This document shows, in pieces, positions 22,294-33,539 of a stretch of DNA of 64,000 bases (positions are counted from its first letter, which is position 1; each line of letters starts with the position of its first letter). This DNA comes from Agapetus fuscipes (lineage: Eukaryota > Arthropoda > Insecta > Trichoptera > Glossosomatidae). The DNA is taken from NCBI GenBank assembly GCA_951799405.1, contig OX637340.1:1054001-1118000 (forward strand), read 5' to 3'. A program made the translations under genes and the position numbers. The notes below the pieces were generated by a model, which worked only from the letters and a program-made list of their open reading frames with translations, ran no database searches and had not been told where the DNA came from.

Positions 22294-22542
22294 TCGCACG
22301 TTTAATAATAAAGAGCATTAACTCAAAAAACATGAATGTTGGGAAATCACGTTTGAAGTTCAAACATCCAGTACAACTTGTATGAGATGAAAAAGGCGGC
22401 CGATGTTTTATCTCGGTCATATTCGTCCAAATTGAACGGCTGTCGCATTCTACCTATTCTTCTCGCATTGTTCTTGCGTTTTATTACAAAATCTCGATTT
22501 TCCCAATTTTCGAGTTATTTCTCTTTATTATTAAACGTGCGA
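22294..22542. mobile_element. MITE-3 copy 1
   Basis: Terminal inverted repeats of about 31 bases: TCGCACGTTTAATAATAAAG and CTTTATTATTAAACGTGCGA. The 249-bp element is nearly identical in length and sequence to 59626-59874. No ORF of its own. Confidence 0.8.
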
Positions 22543-23639
22543 TAAATTAGTCAAAATGTACACGCGCCAAACCCAACCTTCTTGGGCGTAGGTCGGTACA
22601 ACAGAGAGAGAGATAACATGTAAGAAATGGCAGAAGACACAAAACGTCTTTTTTTTATAGCTATTAGAGCTATATTCTTTTTAATTTGACAAACTGTCAA
22701 GCTACAGACCAATCCTCATACAATACTAAACTTCCGATCCGGCACCGGATAAAAAAAACGTAAACAAACCGTACGGAATTCGTTTTGTATGACAAGGCAT
22801 TTTGAGTCGTGGCACACAGTTTAGTAGGCACTGCCGCAGTCATTGCTCACCCGCAGACAGGTCTGGTCCTTGCAGCGGCTGTCGGGACAGCCTTCGCCCA
22901 CACTTCCTCACAACAACTCTTCAAGGCGAAGGCCTCTGAGTACAGTTTACACCAAACAGGCATCAACTCCATGTAAACGCAGCACGTATTGTCTGTCTGA
23001 CTCATGTCTGTGACGCCGCAGCAAATGAGATTTAGGAGAGGGACGTGGGCGATTAGCATACATGGATGGTCGCGTACAAGGCTTTTAGCTTTTCACCTGT
23101 TAACAAGCAACTTAGACAGAATCACATGTTTTATTTCCATTAAACCTGACCTTTAAGCTTATAAGGATTATGTATGAAATTCGTGATCAATATAAATGAA
23201 GGTTGCTCAACATATGCGATGGTTTATCTAGCAGAATGACGGCAGAACTACAGCCATTTCACACTAGACGCATTATGTTACCATTCTTACAGGTTCGCCT
23301 ATGTTTTAGTCTATCCAGCGCTGCGTCAGAAGTCAGTATAGTCTATGGAGATGCATGTAAGCTCTTACACAATTTGTCCAAAAATCCATAGACCATTTGA
23401 GCAGAATGTGTTGTTTGTGAAATGGCCTTAAAAGGTAGAGCTTCGTTTTCCACAGGTTTTTATTTTTTATTTTTGAAAATGGCACTATCATTTATTTAGA
23501 TAATGTTTCATGTCTCCTGCATGTTATGAAGGTATATTTTGATATTCAAAAATCAAGCTCACCATTTGAATTGATGAGTTTTTACAAATATATAAACGTT
23601 AAAAGAAGACGTCTCCCGAAAAACCTTATTACAAAAATC
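22543..23639. other. No gene supported
   Basis: A Cys-rich minus-strand open frame at 22847-23059 is GC-richer than its surroundings but matches nothing recognised (see rejected items). Confidence 0.35.
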
Positions 23640-23862
23640 ATATTTCACTTTGCCAATGTCACCCCTGCTTCAGGGAAGGTCGGCAAGAGTTGCAGGGCTT
23701 ATGTTCATTTGAGATTGGGGTTTTTATATTGTAGGTCCACATGCAGCATGTGTAAGCGCGAAATTATGCATGTCTGCTTGTGGGAATGCATTTAATATGA
23801 ATCTCAAATGATACATATCTTTGCAGCTTAGATTTAGATTTAGATTTAGATTTAGATATTTA
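23640..23862 (+). mobile_element. LINE-A 3' UTR copy, sense, (TTTAGA)n tail
   Basis: It starts inside the UTR at TTTCACTTTGCCAATGTCAC and ends in four TTAGAT units at 23836-23861. The hexanucleotide tail variant is shared with the antisense copies at 24231 and 31490. Confidence 0.7.
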
Positions 23863-24230
23863 AAAAGATTTCAACACTCTTTCTATAGAAGAAATACGTA
23901 ACCATGACATCGAGGCGAATTTTTAGATGGAAACATTCAAGGCCTCGTGAATCAAAACGGGATGTATGTTTTTATTGTCGGTGCGGACAGTGGTCGTAAA
24001 TCAAGGGCGGGCAAACACACCGGACAAATAACGGACAATCGATTGCCCCTCCGTAATAAAAGTGAGGACAATACCTGAGCGGAGAGGAGCGCACCTGGGA
24101 TGAGTTGGACCAGAGCCAGGAATGCTAAGGGCTGTGCTCATTTTGAAGGCTATACTTGTACTAAAGACCAGACTATGGTAATATTCTTATTATATAGGAA
24201 TAGGGATACCCAACAGGCGTCAAGCCTTTC
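23863..24230. other. Spacer between two oppositely oriented LINE-A copies
   Basis: No recognisable gene. Contains a GC-richer patch at 24040-24140. Confidence 0.35.
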
Positions 24231-24718
24231 TAAAATCTAAATCTAAATCTAAGCTGCAAAGATATGTATCAATTGAGATTCATATTAAATGCATTCCCAC
24301 AAGCAGACATGCATAATTTCGCGCTTACACATGCCGCATGTGGACCTACAATATAAAAAACCCAATCTCAAATGAACATAAGCCCTGCAACTCTTGCCGA
24401 CCTTCCCTGAAGCAGGGGTGACATTGGCAAAGTGAACCATTTTTTACAGTATGGGTGGTCAGCCGCATACCAACCTATCAGTCAAGGAGTATCTACAAGC
24501 AATTAATACAATCAAATATGTATATAAACCAAATAAACTCTAAACAATTAAACAGTAAAAAATTAAAAAAAACTACCAAACATATTTTTTTTTAAATTTA
24601 AAAGCCTCAGCTTTAACCGCCAGCATTACAGATCAACCGCCATTTCTTTCGATCCTTGCATACTTCTTTCATTTCATCCAGAGCCATAACCTTTTTCATA
24701 CAAGCTCTCCTTTCATTA
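24231..24718 (-). mobile_element. LINE-A insertion, antisense, with C-terminal coding end
   Basis: On the minus strand the coding end at 24718-24613 reads ACMKKVMALDEMKEV and KDRKKWRLICNAGG, then stop. A spacer of about 100 bases, the standard 3' UTR, and a (TTTAGA)n tail at 24249-24231 follow. It is the second of three copies joining this C-terminus to this UTR. Confidence 0.75.
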
Positions 24719-24967
24719 GTGGAATCTTTTTAAACGAGATAAATAATGCATCTGATAAAAAATACTTTAATTAGAAACTAGATTTCGTAGATTTAAACAA
24801 CAGACAACCCCTATCAATATTATTAGTTTGTAAAAACACTTCTGTCGAATACCTACCCGTAGAATCAAATGGCGGACACCCCCTATAAATTTTAGGGATT
24901 TGTAAAAATACTTCTATCGAACATCTACCAACAGACAAACCCTATCAATATTATGAGCTTGTACAAA

Positions 24968-25278
24968 TTTTGTTTCTTACACTTTATGGTCTTAGCAAAA
25001 TAGTTACAGTAATGAAAAAAATCAAGCATGTTTTTTTAATTTTTTATCTTAATTATAAAGCTTAAACAAAATATATAACTTAAGAATTGTTACCACAAAA
25101 AAATATTTAAAAAAACGCGTTTTTTTTTACATTTTTAGCTTTTTTTTCGGGTGTGCTGTATTTTGGATTTTTTTTTTGCTTTTTACTTACAGAACTATAC
25201 ATTGTTTAGGTTCAATACTTAACATTTTTTCAATAATGTCAAATATTTTGCTAAGACCATAAAGTGTAAGAAACAAAA
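24968..25278. repeat. MITE-2-related foldback: perfect 33-base inverted repeat
   Basis: The 33 bases at 24968-25000 (starting TTTTGTTTCTTACACTTTAT) are the exact reverse complement of 25246-25278. The arms are the inner part of MITE-2. The 245-base spacer is AT-rich and unlike MITE-2 copies elsewhere. Confidence 0.65.
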
Positions 25279-26339
25279 ATGGCAGATTTAGCTTTATAAC
25301 ACGCCTTAAGGTCAACATAAAATTGAAATCTCCAGTCAAAACTTTTTTTTTATTAGTGAAATGGGTAAAGAGGTAAAAGGATGCTTATTATCGATTCATA
25401 TATATTGTCAGTAGATAGGTACAAACATATGGTTTGACAACAAAAACATGCTTTAATCAACACAAAAAAAAAATAGTAAAACAACTTATTTCTTCAAAAC
25501 TATATAAACAAGTTAGGTTTAAGTTAGAATTACGGTCGTTTGACATTTTGTCAATTATATTAATTTTAAAACTAAACAAATTTCAAAACATAATTTTTAA
25601 ACTTAATATTTCTATATAAACAATACAGAAGAAAATGAAAAAATAATTAAGAACAAATAAGTTACATAAATTTCGTAGTGCGAACCAGAGAATTTTATTT
25701 AAAACATCCAGAAATAAATCCGCGCTTCATAGGGATCGTTAGCATTGCATAAACAATAAATTCAACCCGATACCAATTTATAAATATTTAAATCCTCGCT
25801 ATCAAAACAATTATTTACGAGTCTAACAAGAAACCCGTCTGAAAAACAAGCATTGACGTCACAGACAACCGGAAAATTTTGGCATTACAACTTTTTATTT
25901 ACATTAGAAGCAATGAAAAAGCGAGGCATGACCAACTGATCGCAAGCACTTTTTTTGGTCAGCAAAAAATCCTAAGCAAAGTTCCCAACTCTGTCAATAG
26001 TTTTAGTTCAACAGCTCCTGGCTTTAAAACTAAGCCTACGGATTAGAAGGATAGCATTTTTTTTTTTCGGTGAAAACTTTTATTGGTCCAATGAATCTCC
26101 AGTTGGACGCCGTTAGGTGTTTTAAAAGTCAAGAGATTAATTATGGTGATACTTAAAATGTTTTATGACGAAAGAATAATGTGCCGGTGTAATTTGGGTT
26201 TTTATTGTGTTGTAAATATGTGTAACAAAACACATTTACGAGGAAGTCTTCTCTCTCGGTTAACTCGTTCATTTTAACAAGACATTTTTGGCGATAGTTA
26301 AGTTAACCAAATTCGTATTAAAACTATAATGGACTGACT
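25279..26339. other. No gene recognised, very AT-rich
   Basis: A 61-codon open frame at 25434-25619 is Lys/Ile/Leu-rich and looks like chance in AT-rich DNA. Part of this stretch may belong to the element described at 26340. Confidence 0.35.
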
Positions 26340-26625
26340 TTTTAATTTTGGACTGTTATATAAAATTTAAATTAAGTTCATCTTTATTGTACCTATACCT
26401 ACCTATTTATTTGAATTTATATAATTTTGATCTATGGTTTGTTCTTAATAATTTTAATTTGACATACCACTCTTGATAATGACCTGAATATTGATGGTCG
26501 AAAGTGCTCGAGATATAAAATATTATTGTGAAAATTAAACTACGTTAAAGAAAAAATAATTTTATTTAAAAAAAAATGAATTTTCACTGTGTGAATACAC
26601 AAACCCTACAAAATCTATAATGGAC
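26340..26625 (+). repeat. Penelope-like terminal repeat, longest copy
   Basis: This block is repeated in reverse at about 34010-34300. It contains TATTGTACCTATACCTACCT, then CTCTTGATAATG with a GACC/GGTC stem followed by GAAA and GTGCTCGAG, then CTACGTTAAAG. The end is GAATTTTCACTGTGTGAATA, holding a small hairpin. No reverse transcriptase is nearby, so the Penelope assignment rests on the terminal motif only. Confidence 0.5.
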
Positions 26626-26920
26626 TGGTTTTCTTACTTACTTTATCTGCGACAATACAAGCTTTGAGGAAGACAACGTCAAGAGCGTGATCTGTGGTCA
26701 AGAGCATTCATAAGAAATCAGCACTTTGAAAATATATATGATGATAGAATTGAAGTATTATTCATATTTTACCATTGAAAATATATAGCATTTTTCGAAT
26801 CACAACTCACAAGTACGCATTTTTACATCGCGTTTTCCTGAAACACTTGTTCGAAAGTGGAAAAGGCTTTCTCCATCAGATCATATAAATACAGAATGGA
26901 TAATGCACACATATTAAAAT

Positions 26921-27035
26921 ACCGGTCCGTAGTCCAGCGGTAACACTTCGGACTCGTAAGTGGATGCGACCGCTTCGGCGATAACGCAGACAAGAAGTTA
27001 CAGTATATGTGTAGCTTGGTTACGTATTTGCGTAG
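26921..27035 (+). mobile_element. Chimeric SINE: SINE-2 head joined to SINE-1 tail
   Basis: 26921-26963 is the tRNA-like head of SINE-2 (ACCGGTCCGTAGTCCAGCGG and GGACTCGTAAGTGG). From 26964 the sequence switches to the SINE-1 3' end (TGCGACCGCTTCGGCGATAA, then AAGTTACAGTATATGTGTAG). No SINE-2 body lies between. Confidence 0.65.
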
Positions 27036-27298
27036 CGGATAATGAAATCTTTTCAACCCAGTTATTTCAATAATGTACGTCGGTTTAAAGAACATTGAAG
27101 ACTCCTTCAAACATGTGTTTTTTTATGTCTACAGACCTTGAACAGTAACTTTGAAGATTTCATACAAAATCATGTACGTATAAAAGCAATTCATAAATCT
27201 AAGATACGCTAACAAGTCATAAACAATTACTATACTATACCGCAGGTAACGTGGCCGGCTAACAGATTTTTTTAAAGGGTGTCGCACATCTACGCAGT

Positions 27299-27446
27299 GC
27301 CCCTAGTATTGAGCATTACGTTTAAACCCAACAATATGGTCAAATAACAAATGTAGGAAAACTTTAACTCTCACTACAGACGCTTTTTCAGTTTTCGTAC
27401 TTTTTCGTTATTGCTTTAAAGTTAAAATAAATATACTTGGGGTACA
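27299..27446. mobile_element. MITE-1 copy
   Basis: Left arm GCATTACGTTTAAACCCAAC, hinge CTCTCACTACAGACGC, right end ATATACTTGGGGTACAG. The right inner arm is diverged. Confidence 0.55.
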
Positions 27447-27490
27447 GAACACACACGTGCGACCCTGGCCAAAGAAAGAAGAGTACCTTC

Positions 27491-27640
27491 CTCAAGTATA
27501 AAAAATTACGTTTAAATTCAAACACAGCGATTACCAAAAATATATATAAAAACTAAAATAGCATGTGTAGTTAGCGTTTTATTTTGTATACTTTTTTGGT
27601 GAAACGCTAGGGTTGAGTTTGAACCGAAGCTTGGGGTACA
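27491..27640. mobile_element. MITE-1 copy
   Basis: CTCAAGTATAAAAAATTACG and TTACCAAAAATATATA face ACTTTTTTGGTGAAACGC, GGGTTGAGTTTGAACC and GCTTGGGGTACA. It lies only 45 bases after the preceding copy. Confidence 0.65.
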
Positions 27641-28199
27641 GTTTGGTCCTTTATGACGCAGCTGCGACTATAAAAACCTGGTCTCCATTCAGACGCAATC
27701 CATCTGGACTAAATTATTTCTGAATTATTCACAACACGCCTTTTTTATTGCCCTTTCACACCGAGTACAATATTTTTTGAAGTACTGAAGACTTGTTGAC
27801 TTGAGTGGCGACCAAAAGGGTAGCAACTACGGAACTACATGCATTTGTTAATTTTTAAAAGAACGAATATGTACGTATTATTGTATCTGTTGGTTATAAC
27901 TTTGGATGCTTAGAGCACGTCATGTTGGAAAGCAAAAGTAAGATGACCCTGTAATTGCCAAATAATGCTGAATTGATAAAGAAGAGGTACAACCTGTAAG
28001 AACCACAAAAATAATATTACGACGAAAAACAATTTTTTTAAATAAGTAATAGGAATATCTAGTATAGCAGACAATTAAATGCAAAAATAAGGGTAGAAAG
28101 ATACTGCGATATTCATATGCAAATGTCATGGCTGAATAGGTAGGTACTATAAGATAATGGACAAGAGTTAACAAGGGAAAAATAATTAATTGGACCAGT
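27641..28199. other. No gene recognised
   Basis: AT-rich interval, small open frames without motifs. Confidence 0.35.
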
Positions 28200-28439
28200 A
28201 CCCATAGTACGAGTTGCAAAACTTGAGAAAAGTAAAGTTTACGGAAAGTATTAAAAAATTATTTCCCCCAAAATCTGCAGTTTTTGTTTGTTTGAACTTG
28301 ATTTTCTTCATCGCTGTAACTCTTTTGATAAGACCATAAAGTGTAAGAAACAAAAACGGCAGATTTTGGGAGAAATCCCTCTTAAATTTATTTTCCGTAA
28401 ACTTTACTTTTCTCAAGTTTTGCAACTCGTACTAAGGGT
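28200..28439. mobile_element. MITE-2 copy 3
   Basis: Bounded by ACCCATAGTACGAGTTGCAA and TTGCAACTCGTACTAAGGGT, 240 bp. Its centre has the same orientation as the copy at 11793. Confidence 0.75.
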
Positions 28440-28883
28440 ACAAGTTGTCACAACCATCCATTAATAGATACCAATAGAAGAAGCTGAAGGTATTCCTATG
28501 GTCAAAAATAATTCAAAATTAAAATTAAGTAAGCTTTAAATAAATTATCCAATTATATATATATATACTCGTAAATATCTTCACAATAAATCATCTCATT
28601 AAGTTACGTGGAATAAATCTAAAAATTTAAAATAGAAGACGCAGATTATAAAAACAAGATAAACATTCCCGAAAAAATAAATAAGCAATTATGAATTCAG
28701 AGTGCTGAAATTCGCAAGAAACCTCCGAGTACCAAATAAATATTAATGTTTCAATTTTATTCGCGTCTAGCGCCGAGATCGAGATAAAACGAGTGTTGAA
28801 AAAATATTGCACACACGAGTCGCGGACGCCTCTAGACAAAGAAGCATCGAGATTCAGATACCTGTAGCGCTAGTACAAATAAT
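28440..28883. other. No gene recognised; short TA run
   Basis: A TATATATATATA run lies at 28554-28566. Nothing else stands out. Confidence 0.35.
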
Positions 28884-29032
28884 CATTTCGTCTAAACCCA
28901 ACCAAAGTGTATAAACAAAAAAATATCCAAATTAAAACACAGCGTCTAGTGAGCGTTTTAGTTCATGTTAATTTTTGGTAAAACACTGCTGTGGTTGAAG
29001 TTGAACGAAATGTTTTGTGTTTGGGGTTCTGG
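28884..29032. mobile_element. MITE-1 copy
   Basis: GTCTAAACCCAACCAAAGTG, hinge AGCGTCTAGTGAGCGTTTTA, right arm TTTTTGGTAAAACACTGC and end TGTTTGGGGTTC. Confidence 0.6.
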
Positions 29033-29289
29033 TGCAGACTAATTGAAATACTATGTAAATTATTCTTTTAGATTAATTGCTCTGAAATTTTTGTATGCGG
29101 CTACGCCTAGAGGTGGCCGGCTAGCCAGTGTGACTAATGGCATTTTCCGGTAGCTGGATTCCATAAGTCAGAACAGCGGGGAGTGACTAGTAGAGGCGTC
29201 ACCTGCGAATATCGCTTCGAGGAATTACCGACACCTCCAGCGAGCGGACGCCAAATCTGACCGAGAGACCAGATTGACCTTAGTCAACC

Positions 29290-29345
29290 GCATTTTTCAT
29301 ATTGCAAGCAACTAAGCTACACATGTAGATGTAATGCAAATCCTT
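29290..29345 (-). mobile_element. SINE-1 tail fragment, antisense
   Basis: On the minus strand it reads CTACATGTGTAGCTTAGTTG, the 3' end of SINE-1. No head is attached. Confidence 0.45.
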
Positions 29346-29691
29346 TCCGTGTTGTCCCCGAAGAATTCGCATATTGTGATGACTTGCTTTTTGCGGATTC
29401 ACTTTCCTAAAATAAAGTGGCGACCCCGACTAGGTGTAACATTTGTTTAGCGTTACGTCTTTCCTTTAATAGATTTGTAGAAAGGAATGCAATTTACCAA
29501 CCTATTTTGCCTGGCCAGTTGTCTTTATGCGAAAGCAGAAGCTTATGTGCATGCAATGGCATCTGTTGAACCAGGGTCGAAGTAATGGTCAAGTGCGCCA
29601 GACGCACATTCAAACAACGTTATTATGTTCCAAATACTCTAGTCGAGCTCTACCCACTCGGCCATAACACCGAAATTTTATAAATGTCATT

Positions 29692-29766
29692 GACAAATTG
29701 AACCAATTTGCACAGGATTGGTGGTCAGCCTTATACCAACCTAAACCTATCAGTCAAGAAACAACG
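29692..29766 (-). mobile_element. LINE-A 3' UTR fragment, antisense
   Basis: GGTGGTCAGCCTTATACCAACC followed by CAGTCAAGAA marks the upstream end of the LINE-A UTR. The rest is missing. Confidence 0.5.
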
Positions 29767-29911
29767 CTTCTTAAAAAAAAGTGGTGACCCCGACTAAACA
29801 CAATTTCGATGGAAGGCATCTGGGTAATATTCCAAATCGTTGACTCATCATAAACAAGGGAATCTTATAATTCATGTAGCTTAGGTCTTAGAAATAGTAT
29901 TGGCTTCCTAC

Positions 29912-30035
29912 CTCGGGGTCGAAGTTGAAGGTGCACTCTGGCCTTAGCGGACAATCCAGGCCGCACTTGCACGTGTCGCCGGCCTGCAGGTACTCCTGCA
30001 CTTGCTCCAGAGAGCAGAGCGCATATCCACTCGGG
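29912..30035 (-). CDS. Exon of an MBD5/MBD6-type methyl-CpG-binding-domain protein
   Basis: On the minus strand a 124-base exon is bounded by an acceptor (ttgtttcag) and a donor (GAG|gtagga). It reads [20 protein letters not shown], then [20 protein letters not shown]. This matches the C-terminal half of the MBD in vertebrate MBD5/MBD6 (SLEQVxxYL, TCKCGLxCPL, FxFDP) and, by family knowledge, the insect six-banded protein. MBD5/6 proteins associate with the PR-DUB deubiquitinase complex on chromatin. The exon enters with one base of a split codon and ends at a codon boundary. The preceding exon, expected to hold the GW...YxSP half of the MBD, should lie at higher coordinates and was not found by eye. 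GC content and codon use differ sharply from the AT-rich flanks. Confidence 0.85.
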
Positions 30036-30688
30036 CTGAAACAACCAAATAATGTCACGTTAGATCAAACGATAGAAAAACATCTTGTCTATTTACCGAT
30101 ACTAAACACACGGTAATAATTCGGTCTTTGCACATCTTGGGAATGTTTCAAGTTACGTAATAAGGGTATCAGGAAGTGTAATTTTCTAAGAATTCTTAGT
30201 CATGGCCTACATCCCTTTTACCTTCCCTATGGTATATGAGTCATCTGCCGCAACTCATACTCCCCATTTGAATAGGACGCCCAAAGTTTACAGGCACCAT
30301 ACGTTTTAATCAATCTAAATTCTCAGCACTTTATCAAATCCTTACACTATATTTCACTTTCACTTGGACTATCTACGCTCTAAAAGTTTCGCGTTTCAAA
30401 AGATTATTCCTGTCCATAACATCATGGACACTTAGAATCCATGCAATGAAGCAATTCTTTAATAATGCCTGAATAAAAAAATAAAACAACTTCTACACAT
30501 AAAAAAAGTTTCTGATTCAGGACAAGAAAGGTAGACTAAGTAGAATTTAATATGGAATTCGCTGCACCTGGTCAAACATTGCAAAGCAAAAATCTGCCCT
30601 AAAACAATAAAGACGGTGGGGCGCCTCATCAGCATGCCTGCTTATATTGTATAGAAAGCTCTTTCGCATGATCGCTCGCACAAGACCC
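30036..30688. other. Intron of the MBD gene, no other feature
   Basis: AT-rich DNA upstream (minus strand) of the MBD exon. No second exon or repeat was recognised. Confidence 0.45.
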
Positions 30689-30828
30689 GTACCCCAAGTA
30701 TAAACTCAGCTTGTAACTCAATCTAAGCGTTTACCAAAAAATACATGGCAATAAAAATAGAGACTCTAGTGATTGCTGTAGTTTCAGTATATTTAATGTG
30801 GTGAAATTCCATGGTTTTATACTTGAAG
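30689..30828. mobile_element. MITE-1 copy
   Basis: GTACCCCAAGTATAAACTCA and GCGTTTACCAAAAAATACA on the left. TTTTATACTTGAAG on the right. Confidence 0.55.
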
Positions 30829-31182
30829 AACCCGGAAACCTGGCCGGCTTTATATGCAGATCGATAGCGGAATAAAACAGAGGGGAGGCGGAACCGCCGC
30901 TCAAAGGAGAGGAAAAAGAAAACAAAGAGGTCGGATGATTTAGCGGGCAAGAGGAAGTAAAGCAAATTGCTCAGCGATCCATCGGCTGAGCTGGGGCGAA
31001 GTATGGAAGTCAAATACATTTCATGTATGTTACAAACAAAATCAAATACGCTTGGATATTTTGATCGCTAACGATAAATTCCTTTGAATCAAATACGAGA
31101 AGTGGTTCAGTTGTTTGCTTAAAATACGTTACCAATGACTTATCCTTTGATCTATCATGCAGTCTATAATCGAATTTCTAAA

Positions 31183-31412
31183 GATATATTAACATTTAAA
31201 GCTCATATCAAATGCATACCCACAAACAAACACGTGTAAATTTCGCTTACAAATGCTAAATGTGTACTTACAAATAAAATCCAAACCTCAAATGAACATA
31301 AACTCTACAACTTTTGTCGACCTTCCCTGACACAGGGGTGACATTGGCAAAGTGAACCCTTTACAGTATGGATGGTCAGATAGCAGACTCATACCAACCT
31401 ATAAGTCAAGGA
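31183..31412 (-). mobile_element. LINE-A 3' UTR copy, antisense
   Basis: CAAACAAACACGTGTAAATTT, CAGGGGTGACATTGGCAAAG and CATACCAACCTATAAGTCAAGG in order. The tail is degenerate. Confidence 0.65.
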
Positions 31413-31489
31413 ATGATGTAAAAAAATAACTATGTAATAATGAGAGTGTCAAACTGCCAAGTATTCATACATGGTGCCAAGTTAACTTC

Positions 31490-31740
31490 TAAATCTAAAT
31501 CTAAGCTGCAAAGATATGTATCATTTGAGATTCATATTAAATGCATTCCCACAAGCAGACACGCATAATTTCGCGCTAACACATGACGCATGAGGACCTA
31601 CAATATAAAAAACCCAATCTCAAATGAACAGAAGCCCAGCAACTCTTGCCGACCTTCCCTGAAGCAGAGGTGACATTGGCAAAGTGAACCATTTTTTACA
31701 GTATGGTTGGTCAGCCGCATAGCAACCTATAAATCAAGGA
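31490..31740 (-). mobile_element. LINE-A 3' UTR copy, antisense, beside a 43-base duplication
   Basis: It runs from TAAATCTAAATCTAAGCTGC to CAACCTATAAATCAAGG. The 43 bases that follow (31741 on, AATGATGTAAAAAATAACTA...) also follow the previous LINE-A copy at 31413. This is either a long target duplication or a local segmental duplication. Confidence 0.65.
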
Positions 31741-31783
31741 ATGATGTAAAAAATAACTATGTAATAATGAGAGTGTCAAACTT

Positions 31784-33388
31784 GATTCGGTAAATAAAGC
31801 AGACTACCCTTTGACAGTTATCACTGTTTTTGCATTGCTTTGTAAAATTGTAGGTACCTATAGTGCTCTTCTTTTACTTTATTTATTAGTGCACACTTGA
31901 ACAACGCATCATTGTTTTTTTATACTGAAAAAAGTTCCAGCCCCAAAGCTACGTAGAGTTACGCGTAACTGTATGGTAATGCGTATCGCATAAAATTGCA
32001 TTGTATTGTTTTTCATGTAAATTTGTACGGTGAAATTTTTACACAAAATCGTAAGGCATGCTTATCACAGTAAACACACCGCAAAATAATGGTATGGGGC
32101 ACAACACATAAAAACACAATGTAAGTTTACGACAATTTTCTAGCACAAGAGCGTTGTTTAAGATTGTGTACAGAACATTACACCCACCTGCTCAAGTTAC
32201 TTTAGAAAATTTTACATGTGGTCGAAGTAAAAACAATATTGCTTCCCAGTATCGTACAATAAAGAAAATATAAAATACATTGCCTCCCTGGATTATCATT
32301 TTCCCTTAGTGTAAAGCAAAATACAGCAAATTCAAGGTCATGCAATTACAAATGAATCCAGTCGCCATTTTGCTAGGGGTGTTCAGAAACTCCTTTGTTC
32401 TGTTATTGCTGCTTCTTCATATCCTACACATTCATCGTTCTCTTCAGTCTTTATGTATGCTCTTCTTTTTAACTCCTTTTCCCAATACCAGTAATTTGCA
32501 ATGTCGTTTATTTATTTCGAATTTATATTGCAAATAAAGAGTTTTAAACATCAATTTATTTATTTAACTACCTAGAAAAGGGTTGGCCTACAATTTTTTG
32601 GTATAAAAGAAGAAAACTTTGATTTGCAACAATAAGAAAATTCAATCAGTTTGTATTGCTACGAAACTTCTACAAGTGCAAGAATAAAGGTAACGTTTCA
32701 TTTTATAGGAAAAATTATCGATAGTAAAGATCGATTCGTATCGATAAAAGTAATCAATGATAACATGAAACAAAAAAAAACTTTTTCAAAATGTTAAATA
32801 CCAGACGAGATTAACAGCGAGCATTGTTAATCACAATATATTTAATGCATACTTTTTACCACATGGAGAAATTTATTAAGCCGAGGGATTAGCCATAGAT
32901 TTGCAGTGTGTGAATAACACAAAAAAAAATATTCGAGGAACGTGCATCTTAAATGAATGGCAGGGTATTCATTCCATTTTGCTCTGCACATTCAGATACA
33001 CAAAACCACAAAGGAATTGATATATTGCGCTGTCACAAAAGAACACATTTTTAATTGCGCTTCAATTAACGGTACAATACTACTAACCCGAGCAATCAAT
33101 AAGCTGCTTTCTAAAAAACGTACCGCGGAGCACTCTGCCGCTCTGCGTACACATGTACATTATCTCCGCCAACACATTTTTAATGACATTTACATTCACG
33201 ATTTCTAAGATTTATTACCGAAAGTATTTCGAGACACGACAGAGAGCCCGGGTTCGGCTCCGACATGAATCATTGGCTTTCTCGGCGAGCAAACGCCAAG
33301 CCGGCAAAGCGGGGAGTTTCGACTCGTAAAATACGCTTGATGTGTTTATAGAAAGCTGCCCAACCGATATTATGGTACAATCATCAGC
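31784..33388. other. No gene recognised
   Basis: AT-rich DNA with small open frames (for example 32957-33208) lacking motifs. Repeats of the families above were not seen. Confidence 0.35.
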
Positions 33389-33539
33389 ACTCCAAGTATA
33401 CAAGTTTACGTTTAAAACTCAAGCGCAGCGTATAATAAAAATGTACAGCAAGTAAACCAGCTCCTCTAGGATGCTTTTCAGTTTTCATTCACATCCCGTA
33501 AATCGCTTAAGTTGAGTTTAAACGTAGATGCTTGGTACA
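33389..33539. mobile_element. MITE-1 copy
   Basis: ACTCCAAGTATACAAGTTTACG on the left and TTGAGTTTAAACGTAGATGC with CTTGGTACAC on the right form the inverted ends. Confidence 0.6.

Noticed and set aside
22847..23059. Cys-rich minus-strand open frame as a host exon
   Set aside because: A GC-richer frame with a possible donor (gtgagc) exists. The acceptor side is weak, no known domain is recognised, and one attractive frame is closed by a stop just upstream.
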